5,160 nucleotides of DNA, taken from assembly GCA_946623915.1 (NCBI GenBank), contig CAMORQ010000166.1, positions 1 through 5,160 of the forward strand. The letters run 5' to 3'. Each line of letters starts with the position of its first letter. Within the stretch, counting starts at the first letter, position 1. The notes beneath the pieces were generated by a model. That model did no database searches. It was not told the origin of the DNA and worked only from the letters and a program-made list of their open reading frames with translations. This DNA is from an uncultured Coriobacteriaceae bacterium (GTDB lineage Bacteria; Actinomycetota; Coriobacteriia; Coriobacteriales; Eggerthellaceae). A program made the position numbers and the translations under genes. Shown piece after piece: positions 1-5,160 of this stretch.

Positions 1-1294
1 AGATTTGCCTTCCGGCGTGCGCGTCAGCAAAGTCACCGGCCTCACCGACGACATCGCACGTTCGCTCGCCGCGCCTGGTGTCCGCATTTTCAGCCCGATT
101 CCCGGAACCAAATACGTCGGCATCGAAGTGCCCAACGTCAGTCCGCAGACCGTTCTTCTCGGCGATATCCTGAAGCGCGCCAAGGGCGGTCCGCTCCAGA
201 TGGTCGTTGGGGAGGACGTCGAAGGGAACTACGTCATCGATGACCTTTCCAAGATGCCCCATCTGCTGGTCGGCGGCACCACCGGATCCGGTAAATCCGT
301 CGCCATCAATGGCATGATCATGTCTATCCTCATGCGCGCCACTCCTGCCGAAGTGCGCTTTATCATGATCGACCCGAAACGCGTCGAATTCACTCCGTAC
401 AACGGCATACCGCATCTTTACGTACCCGTTGTCACCGAATGCAAGGAAGCCGCAAGCGCGCTTGCCTGGGCTGTCGCCGAAATGGAGCACCGCTTGAAGA
501 TGTTCGCCAACGTGGGCGCCCGCAACATTAGCCAGTACAACAACAAGGTTCAAAACGGCATGATGATCGGCGAGGAGCCTGCTTCCGAGCTGCCCTACAT
601 CGTCATCGTCATCGACGAGCTTGCCGACCTGATGATGAACGTCGGCAAAGAGGTGGAAGCGTCCATTTCACGTCTCGCCCAGCTTGCCAGGGCTGCTGGC
701 ATCCATATGATTATCGCTACGCAGCGGCCGTCAACCAACGTGGTCACGGGCTTGATCAAGGCCAACATCACATGTCGCATCGCCCTCAACGTCGCTTCCG
801 GCATCGATTCCCGCGTCATCCTCGACACTACGGGAGCCGAATCGCTTATCGGCAACGGAGACATGCTCTACTCAAAACCCGAATTCCCCAAACCGGTTCG
901 CCTGCAGGGATGCTTCACGTCACCCAAGGAAATCGAGGCCGTCGTCGAGCACCTTAAGTCGCAGGGCGAACCCGAGTATCACAACGAAATCCTCAACACC
1001 AACATCATCAGCCTCGGTGATTCTATGCCGAATGGGTCTGGCGGATCGGGCTCCGCAGACGACCCGCTTATCTGGGAGGCCGCGGAAATTGTCGTGAACT
1101 CCGGTTTGGGGTCCACATCGAACATACAACGCCGCTTGAGTGTGGGATATTCACGAGCGGGGCGTATAATGGACATGCTCGAAGAAAAGGGCATCGTCGG
1201 CCCTCCGAACGGCAGCAAGCCGCGCGAGGTGCTCGTCGATGCCATGGAACTCGAAACACTTAAAGCTTTCGAGGCAAACGACGCCGATGGGTGA
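1..1294 (+). CDS. ftsK: DNA translocase FtsK/SpoIIIE, C-terminal part (5' end outside window)
   Basis: Septum-located, ATP-driven double-stranded DNA pump that moves chromosome termini during division. The first complete codon is GAT at base 2. The reading frame is open at the left edge, so the TTG at base 5 is not a real start. About 430 residues are present, against roughly 790 in B. subtilis SpoIIIE, so the membrane domain and linker lie upstream. Visible in order: the alpha domain (about 1-170, with the family-typical IPGTKYVGIEVPN); the RecA-like beta domain with Walker A GTTGSGKS (275-298); Walker B VIVIDELADL (hydrophobic strand then Asp-Glu at 614-619); the ATQRPS motif (716-733); a short Gly/Ser linker (about 1030-1057); and the winged-helix gamma domain (about 1058-1243, ending GSKPREVLV), which in the family reads polar DNA motifs. 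Every motor motif looks intact. The TGA stop overlaps a possible GTG start of the next frame. Family identity is certain; the choice between ftsK and spoIIIE as a name is arbitrary. Confidence 0.97.
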   Translation, partial: DLPSGVRVSKVTGLTDDIARSLAAPGVRIFSPIPGTKYVGIEVPNVSPQTVLLGDILKRAKGGPLQMVVGEDVEGNYVIDDLSKMPHLLVGGTTGSGKSVAINGMIMSILMRATPAEVRFIMIDPKRVEFTPYNGIPHLYVPVVTECKEAASALAWAVAEMEHRLKMFANVGARNISQYNNKVQNGMMIGEEPASELPYIVIVIDELADLMMNVGKEVEASISRLAQLARAAGIHMIIATQRPSTNVVTGLIKANITCRIALNVASGIDSRVILDTTGAESLIGNGDMLYSKPEFPKPVRLQGCFTSPKEIEAVVEHLKSQGEPEYHNEILNTNIISLGDSMPNGSGGSGSADDPLIWEAAEIVVNSGLGSTSNIQRRLSVGYSRAGRIMDMLEEKGIVGPPNGSKPREVLVDAMELETLKAFEANDADG

Positions 1295-1297
1295 GGA
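1293..1297 (+). promoter_or_regulatory. Ribosome binding site for the rodZ-like gene
   Basis: GAGGA lies directly over the ftsK stop codon, with 11 bases before the ATG at 1309. The upstream GTG at 1291 has only a GAGG 16 bases away, which is too far, so this site favours ATG 1309. The overlap with the stop suggests translational coupling to ftsK. Confidence 0.55.
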
Positions 1298-1308
1298 ACT
1301 TAGACGCC

Positions 1309-2472
1309 ATGGAAAAGACGAGCTTCGGAGAAATCCTGCGCCAAACGCGCGAACGAAAAGGTCTGGACCTGAATGCTACGGCGCGCCGCCTGCGCATTCG
1401 CCCCGACATTCTGCAGGCTATCGAGGAAAGCAACTTTCGCGCTATGCCTCCACGCGGGTACGCGCGCAACATGGTAAACGGGTATGCCCGTTATCTCGGC
1501 TTGAATCCAACCGAGATCACGGGAATGTACCTCGACGAGCTGTATGCGTACCAGATCGAATCCGAATCGCGCAGGCAGCGCCCAACCGGAATCGATATGC
1601 CTTCCTCGCAGCGGCATGCCGCCCGCAGCTCCAACCGCCGCGTGTATTACGAACGCGACGAGCGGGAAAGCGCGCGTGCACATGTCCGTGAACAGCAGAA
1701 CCAGCAGCGTCAAGGCCTAGGTCGCTCTTCGCGCGGCGACAGGCTCTATCCAGAGAGTAGAACCCATCAGGCCCGTGGCACGGCGCTGCCTACGACCAAC
1801 TATTCGAACTTCTACTCCGGACCCGGCGCGCTCGGGTTCCTTCAAACGTACTGGCGCTACATTGTTGCGGGGCTCGTCGGGCTGATTATCGTGGCCCTCG
1901 TGCTCTCGCAAGTGTTCAGTTGCTCACGGAAAACCGAAACCGAAGAGGTCCCCAACGTGCCCGTTACCGGCGTCGAGGAAACGGCGTCGAGCGTTTCGTC
2001 GGCGGCTACGCAAGCGAAGGCGCCTACGAATTTCACCATGGAATACACGGTGGCTTCGGGCGAAGTCTCCTGGATCGAAGTGTACGTCGACGGCCAGATC
2101 CAGGTGGGCGAGTCCGTTGAAGGTCCCGAGACGCGAAGCTTCACGTCTTCGGATTCGATTCAGTTCATCACGGCCAATCCGACGCCGGTCACCGTAAAAA
2201 TCGATGGGGAAGAGGTCGAACTCGAGCTCGATGACACGGGTGTGGTAAACATGACATGGAACTTCAGCGACATTCTGGCAAAATGGCTCGCTGACCATCC
2301 TGGCGTCAAGGCGGCTTCGACGCTTGATACCGTCAATCTTTCGTCCGAGATGAACGCGGCTCAATCGGACGAGTCCACAGATGCTACAAGCGAAGAATCT
2401 GGGGGCACCACGGATGCCGAAGCCGCAGATGCCGGTACGGAAGAATCAAACGAGAGCACCGAAGAAGGATAG
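1309..2472 (+). CDS. rodZ: RodZ-like cell-shape protein: helix-turn-helix, membrane helix, DUF4115
   Basis: 387 residues from ATG 1309; GTG 1291 would add six residues and overlap the ftsK stop by 4 bases. In the family, RodZ is a single-pass inner-membrane protein whose cytoplasmic helix-turn-helix binds the actin MreB and links it to wall synthesis. Visible: an HTH_25 domain at about residues 5-70 (FGEILRQTRERKG, then RGYARNMVNGYARYLGLNP); a basic, Gln/Arg-rich, probably disordered stretch at about 85-165; a membrane helix at 184-205 (starts YIVAGLVGLIIVALV) ending in a Cys; an outer DUF4115 beta domain at about 252-316 (begins WIEVYVDG); and an acidic Ser/Thr/Glu tail at 345-387. The layout matches RodZ/YmfM. 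The second of two aromatic MreB-contact positions seems to be Met55 (see findings). It lies between ftsK and yajQ, and rodZ/ymfM is a known neighbour of spoIIIE and pgsA. A role independent of MreB is possible, because many actinobacteria lack MreB. Confidence 0.88.
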   Translation: MEKTSFGEILRQTRERKGLDLNATARRLRIRPDILQAIEESNFRAMPPRGYARNMVNGYARYLGLNPTEITGMYLDELYAYQIESESRRQRPTGIDMPSSQRHAARSSNRRVYYERDERESARAHVREQQNQQRQGLGRSSRGDRLYPESRTHQARGTALPTTNYSNFYSGPGALGFLQTYWRYIVAGLVGLIIVALVLSQVFSCSRKTETEEVPNVPVTGVEETASSVSSAATQAKAPTNFTMEYTVASGEVSWIEVYVDGQIQVGESVEGPETRSFTSSDSIQFITANPTPVTVKIDGEEVELELDDTGVVNMTWNFSDILAKWLADHPGVKAASTLDTVNLSSEMNAAQSDESTDATSEESGGTTDAEAADAGTEESNESTEEG

Positions 2473-2477
2473 GTGGG
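2471..2477 (+). promoter_or_regulatory. Ribosome binding site for yajQ, overlapping the rodZ stop codon
   Basis: AGGTGGG starts inside the TAG stop of the rodZ-like gene (2470-2472). It leaves 5 bases before ATG 2483, a good Shine-Dalgarno distance. It settles the yajQ start and rules out the upstream in-frame ATG at 2381, which lies within rodZ. Confidence 0.8.
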
Positions 2478-2482
2478 TTTGC

Positions 2483-2980
2483 ATGGCTAAAGAACAGAGC
2501 TTCGACGTTGTGTCCACAGTCGACATGCAGGAAGTGGACAACGCGGTCCAGCAGGCGAAAAAGGAAGTTGCGCAGCGCTACGACCTGAAAGATTCCGGTG
2601 CGTCGGTGGCCCTTGACAAGCAGGCCAAGACCGTGACAGTTGCCGCTCCTGCCGATTTCGTCGCTGGCCAGGTTGTCGACATCGTTCAGAGCAAGCTCGT
2701 CAAACGCGGAGTCGATCTTGCCGCTGTGCAATTCGGCGCTAGCGAAAACGCCTCGGGCGGTACGGTGCGCCGGGTCGGAAAGATAGTCGAGGGCATCGAC
2801 CGCGACACCGCTTCCACCATCAACAAAGACATCAAGGCTCAGAAGTTCAAGGTCAAGGTGACGATCGAAGGTGACAAGCTGCGCGTTTCGAGCCCGTCTC
2901 GCGATGCGCTGCAAGAAGTCATATCGTTTCTGAAGGGCCAGGATTACGGCCAACCGCTGCAATACGTTAACTATCGCTAG
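2483..2980 (+). CDS. yajQ: YajQ family nucleotide-binding protein (DUF520)
   Basis: Soluble cytoplasmic protein of 165 residues, close to the 163 of E. coli YajQ, so it appears complete. Family hallmarks are present: the N-terminal SFDVVSTVDMQEVDNAV (residues about 6-22), then an RYDLKDSGASVAL block; a central VRRVGKIVEGIDRDTAS followed by INKDIKAQKFKVKV; and the C-terminal QDYGQPLQYVNYR, matching the usual QDFGxPLQFxNFR ending. YajQ proteins have two ferredoxin-like domains. Members have been reported to bind nucleotides, and in Xanthomonas a YajQ homologue binds cyclic di-GMP and works with a transcription factor; RNA or ribosome links have also been suggested. Which applies here cannot be told from sequence. 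It sits 10 bases after rodZ and 9 bases before rimO, and its stop codon forms part of the rimO ribosome binding site. Both flanking junctions are nearly identical in sequence (see findings). Confidence 0.96.
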   Translation: MAKEQSFDVVSTVDMQEVDNAVQQAKKEVAQRYDLKDSGASVALDKQAKTVTVAAPADFVAGQVVDIVQSKLVKRGVDLAAVQFGASENASGGTVRRVGKIVEGIDRDTASTINKDIKAQKFKVKVTIEGDKLRVSSPSRDALQEVISFLKGQDYGQPLQYVNYR

Positions 2981-2985
2981 GTGGA
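2979..2985 (+). promoter_or_regulatory. Ribosome binding site for rimO, overlapping the yajQ stop codon
   Basis: AGGTGGA begins within the yajQ TAG (2978-2980) and leaves 4 bases before GTG 2990. The earlier in-frame GTG at 2981 lies inside this site and has no Shine-Dalgarno of its own. The site therefore supports GTG 2990 as the start. Confidence 0.75.
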
Positions 2986-2989
2986 TTTC

Positions 2990-4339
2990 GTGGAAGACCG
3001 CCTGAGCGCTATAGCAAACCAGATGCGCAGCTCCACATTGTTCGGTGGGGCTGCTTCAATTATCCCTTTGCGTGTGCATCTCGTCACTATGGGATGCGCT
3101 AAAAACGAGGTCGATTCCGCCGACATGGCTTCGAAGCTGCTTGACTACGGCTGCGTTGTCGCCGACGAACCCGACGACGCCGACTGCATAATCGTCAACA
3201 CGTGCTCGTTCATACAGGCGGCCACCGAAGAAAGCATCGAAGCCGTCTTCGACATGTGCGGTTTGGACAACGTTCGCAGCGGAGACGCCAAGGTCGTCGT
3301 TGCCGGCTGCATGCCATCGCGTTATGGAAACGACTTGAGGGTTTCCCTTCCCGAGGTGCGAACCTTCGTGCCGTGTTCCAAAGAGGACAACATCGTGGGC
3401 GTTGTGGCCGAGTTGTTCCCGGGCAGGCTTGCTCCTTCGAAGCGCGAGGGCATGGCGAGCGAGGCGAGCGTGTACGTGAAGATTTCGGATGGCTGCGATA
3501 GGTTCTGCAGTTTTTGCACCATACCATTCATCCGTGGGCGGTATCGCAGCTTCACCTTCGGCCAGATCAACGCCGACGTTTCGCGCGCCGTCGCATCGGG
3601 AGCTCGCGAAGTGGTTCTTATCGCACAGGACACGGGCCGGTGGGGGAACGATTTTTCCGATCCAAGTTCGCTTTCCTGGCTTCTGTCTTCGCTTGCGCGC
3701 AAGCATCCACACACATGGTTCAGGGTCATGTACATCCAGCCTGAAGGGGTGACTGACGATCTTCTCGATGTCATTGCGCGCTACGACAACATCGTCAACT
3801 ATATAGACGTGCCGTTCCAGCACGCATCGCAGCGGCTTCTGGCGTCCATGAACCGCACGGGCAGTGGTCGAGAATACCTCGCCTTGCTCGAGCGCGTTAG
3901 AGAGCGTGTGCCCGGTATCACGGTGCGCACGACGCTTATCGCTGGTTATCCAGGGGAAACGGAAGAGGAGTTTAACGAGCTCTGCGAATTCGTCGAAGAA
4001 GCGGAATTCGACTACGTCGGTGTTTTTCCTTATTCGCAAGAGGAGGGGACGCGGGCCGCGCGCCTCGATTCGCAGATCGATGAAGACGAAAAGCTCGAAC
4101 GCGCTGCCCGGCTTCGCGATATCGCCGATTCGATATCTTACGCGCGCGTTGCGCAACGCATCGGAGAACGTGTAGAGGTTTTGGTTCTCGGTCGAGAAGA
4201 GGACGGCCAGCTCTACGGCAGGGCTCGCATGCAGGCTCCTGACGTCGATGGGGTTGTCTACCTTTCTGAAGGCGACGTCGGAGACGTCGTCGACGTGGTA
4301 ATCGGGGATACGCTTATGTACGATATGGAAAGCGAGTGA
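2990..4339 (+). CDS. rimO: Ribosomal protein S12 methylthiotransferase RimO (radical SAM)
   Basis: Adds a methylthio group to the conserved aspartate of ribosomal protein S12, using two 4Fe-4S clusters and S-adenosylmethionine. 449 residues from GTG 2990, near the 441 of E. coli RimO. Visible in order: the N-terminal methylthiotransferase domain with cluster cysteines Cys36 (MGCAKN), Cys72 (NTCSF) and Cys107 (AGCMPSRY); the radical-SAM CxxxCxxC motif Cys169-Cys173-Cys176 (GCDRFCSFC) followed by IPFIRGRYRS; DVPFQHAS and TLIAGYPGETEEEF core motifs; RimO-type GVFPYSQEEGTRAA; and a C-terminal TRAM domain from about residue 387 with GRARMQAPDVDGVVYL. The MGCAKN form and the ending of the TRAM domain separate it from MiaB, which modifies tRNA. 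About 28 residues precede the first beta strand, a little more than usual; an alternative ATG at 3023 lacks a clear ribosome binding site. All cluster cysteines are present, so it should be active. It follows yajQ by 9 bases and precedes pgsA by 2. Confidence 0.96.
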   Translation: MEDRLSAIANQMRSSTLFGGAASIIPLRVHLVTMGCAKNEVDSADMASKLLDYGCVVADEPDDADCIIVNTCSFIQAATEESIEAVFDMCGLDNVRSGDAKVVVAGCMPSRYGNDLRVSLPEVRTFVPCSKEDNIVGVVAELFPGRLAPSKREGMASEASVYVKISDGCDRFCSFCTIPFIRGRYRSFTFGQINADVSRAVASGAREVVLIAQDTGRWGNDFSDPSSLSWLLSSLARKHPHTWFRVMYIQPEGVTDDLLDVIARYDNIVNYIDVPFQHASQRLLASMNRTGSGREYLALLERVRERVPGITVRTTLIAGYPGETEEEFNELCEFVEEAEFDYVGVFPYSQEEGTRAARLDSQIDEDEKLERAARLRDIADSISYARVAQRIGERVEVLVLGREEDGQLYGRARMQAPDVDGVVYLSEGDVGDVVDVVIGDTLMYDMESE

Positions 4340-4341
4340 GC

Positions 4342-5160
4342 ATGACCACGAACCTCTCGCACGATAACGTCTGGACACCAGCGAACAAAGTCACGTTCGT
4401 GCGAATCGTTCTCATTCCCGTGTTCGTGGCGATTCTCATAGGCCCCTGGCCCATGTATTTCCCTGCTTGGATGGATATGCCGACGTTGAAGCCGTGGCTG
4501 GCTGCGGGCGTGTTTATCGCGCTGTCGCTTACCGACATGCTCGATGGTTATTTAGCGCGTAGCAGGGGAGAGGTGACCGATTTCGGGAAGTTCATGGATC
4601 CTCTGGCGGACAAGCTCCTTGTCACCGCTGCGCTGCTGGGTCTTATAGAACTCGATGTTTTGCCGTCGTGGGCCGCGATGATCATAGTTGCGCGCGAATT
4701 CATCGTCTCGGGCGTGCGCATGGTTGCGGCAAGCAAAGGCGAAGTCATCGCTGCGAGCATTTACGGAAAAGTGAAAACCGTGTTCCAGATGATCGCCATC
4801 GTGCTGTTCATCATCAAGGACAGTCACGTCATTACCGACGTGAACATGCTCCTGCACGATGGGCTCTACCTGTTCAGCTGGGCGATCATGTTCACCGCAC
4901 TTGCCCTGACGCTTGTCTCAATGGTCGATTATCTGTTTAAGGCACGCGAGCTTATCGGGTTTAAGGCCAAGAATTCCCGCAGCCAGGGAGCGGATTCGCC
5001 CGATAGCGATACGTCGGAATCGAACCCGAGAGAGGACGCTGCTTTGGGGATGGCGGCTAACGTCGGTGGGGAAGGCATTTCCGCATGCGTGCCGCAGGCG
5101 GTTTCCGAGACGTGCGCTTCGGTCCTCGAGCATGCTCGCACCCGCGGTGTCACCATTTCG
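4342..5160 (+). CDS. pgsA: PgsA phosphatidylglycerophosphate synthase with C-terminal extension, likely CinA fusion (3' end outside window)
   Basis: Membrane enzyme joining CDP-diacylglycerol and glycerol-3-phosphate to phosphatidylglycerol phosphate, the committed step to phosphatidylglycerol and cardiolipin. The CDP-alcohol phosphotransferase signature D-x2-D-G-x2-A-R-x8-G-x3-D-x3-D is complete: Asp65, Asp68, Gly69, Ala72, Arg73, Gly82, Asp86, Asp90. PgsA-specific motifs follow, including REFIVSGVRMVAASKG (118-133) and GKVKTVFQM (142-150). Hydrophobic segments lie near 17-35, 52-69, 92-108, 110-130, 147-158 and 174-198. The enzyme normally ends near 180-200 residues, and here the membrane domain ends near residue 205. 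The frame then stays open through a hydrophilic linker to residue 273 at the window edge, where residues 253-273 resemble the start of a CinA C-terminal domain. ATG 4342 is 2 bases after the rimO stop with only weak purine-rich sequence upstream, so translation is probably coupled to rimO. PgsA identity is certain; the fusion is inferred from a short stretch. Confidence 0.95.
   Translation, partial: MTTNLSHDNVWTPANKVTFVRIVLIPVFVAILIGPWPMYFPAWMDMPTLKPWLAAGVFIALSLTDMLDGYLARSRGEVTDFGKFMDPLADKLLVTAALLGLIELDVLPSWAAMIIVAREFIVSGVRMVAASKGEVIAASIYGKVKTVFQMIAIVLFIIKDSHVITDVNMLLHDGLYLFSWAIMFTALALTLVSMVDYLFKARELIGFKAKNSRSQGADSPDSDTSESNPREDAALGMAANVGGEGISACVPQAVSETCASVLEHARTRGVTIS
4960..5097 (+). other. 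Hydrophilic linker after the PgsA membrane domain
   Basis: Codons for residues about 207-252 of the pgsA frame. They are polar and acidic (for example ADSPDSDTSESNPRED, then a Gly/Ala-rich part), with no predicted membrane segment and no family I recognise. It looks like a flexible inter-domain linker. It contains the purine run GAGAGAGGA (5028-5036), discussed as a possible internal ribosome binding site. Confidence 0.6.
5098..5160 (+). other. Probable start of a CinA C-terminal (PncC-like) domain, in frame with pgsA
   Basis: Residues 253-273 of the open frame (AVSETCASVLEHARTRGVTIS) resemble the first helix and strand of CinA C-terminal/PncC domains. In E. coli PncC the matching region reads LSEQVGQALKARGATVTTAES, just before the conserved AESCTGG. 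That hallmark would fall just past the window end. CinA/PncC deamidates nicotinamide mononucleotide in NAD salvage. cinA directly follows pgsA in many Gram-positive genomes, which supports the reading. Only about 21 residues are visible. Confidence 0.6.

Noticed and set aside
5..7. TTG at base 5 as a start codon for ftsK
   Set aside because: The frame is open to the left edge and begins in the middle of the conserved alpha domain, so the gene starts upstream of the window.
1918..1923. Lipoprotein-type cysteine (Cys205) at the end of the RodZ membrane helix
   Set aside because: The helix is internal, with about 180 cytoplasmic residues before it. The preceding residues (VFSC) only loosely resemble a lipobox, so signal peptidase II processing is unlikely.
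2381..2482. Longer start for yajQ at ATG 2381
   Set aside because: It would overlap rodZ by 92 bases and add 34 residues absent from the family. ATG 2483 has a good ribosome binding site and gives the standard YajQ length.
2384..2962. 192-residue minus-strand open frame opposite yajQ
   Set aside because: Its length comes from the codon bias of yajQ and the rodZ tail. It shows no domain or start signal.
3691..3704. Perfect 14-base palindrome GCTTGCGCGCAAGC within rimO
   Set aside because: One such palindrome is not surprising in about 5 kb of GC-rich DNA. It lies inside a conserved coding region, has no T-run after it and no second copy was seen.
4270..4300. Repeated GACGTCG-type units near the end of rimO
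   Set aside because: They encode the Gly-Asp-Val-rich strand pattern of the TRAM domain (GDVGDVVDVV), so the repeat follows from the protein sequence.
3056..4378. 440-residue open frame on the minus strand across rimO
   Set aside because: It is a shadow of rimO: no ribosome binding site, no family motif, and it is wholly opposite a gene with complete radical-SAM motifs. Long antisense frames are common opposite GC-rich coding sequence.

Overview
The window is a tightly packed plus-strand gene cluster with no intergenic gap longer than about 14 bases. Gene order is ftsK/spoIIIE (3' part) - rodZ-like - yajQ - rimO - pgsA (5' part, running off the right edge). The ftsK ... rodZ ... pgsA-cinA(-recA) order is a known conserved neighbourhood in Gram-positive bacteria (in Bacillus subtilis, spoIIIE ... 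ymfM/rodZ-pgsA-cinA-recA). Moderately high GC, GTG starts, the presence of rimO and the gene order fit an actinobacterium. The best guess is the class Coriobacteriia (Eggerthella/Slackia/Adlercreutzia relatives). This is inference from style and synteny, not from a database match.

Layout. Bases 1-1294 encode the motor (RecA-like) and DNA-binding gamma domains of the FtsK/SpoIIIE DNA translocase. Bases 1309-2472 encode a RodZ-type protein: cytoplasmic helix-turn-helix, one membrane helix, outer DUF4115 domain and an acidic tail. Bases 2483-2980 encode YajQ (DUF520, nucleotide-binding). Bases 2990-4339 encode RimO, the radical-SAM methylthiotransferase for ribosomal protein S12. From 4342 onward is PgsA, the phosphatidylglycerophosphate synthase. 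Its reading frame does not stop after the membrane domain. It continues through a hydrophilic linker into what looks like the first helix of a CinA C-terminal (NMN deamidase, PncC-type) domain, cut by the window end.

How they fit together. FtsK (chromosome segregation at the septum), RodZ (cell shape) and PgsA (anionic phospholipid synthesis) all act at the cell envelope. RimO modifies the ribosome, and YajQ is a possible nucleotide or second-messenger binder. Spacings of 14, 10, 9 and 2 bases, with Shine-Dalgarno sequences overlapping preceding stop codons, point to one co-transcribed and partly translationally coupled unit. I see no promoter, terminator, RNA gene, CRISPR array or mobile element inside the window.

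The window is mostly conserved core genome. The most interesting points are the apparent PgsA-CinA fusion, a candidate internal translation start in its linker, near-identical junction sequences on both sides of yajQ, and a RodZ in which one of the two aromatic MreB-contact positions appears to be methionine. I found no convincing evidence of a new defence or mobile system.
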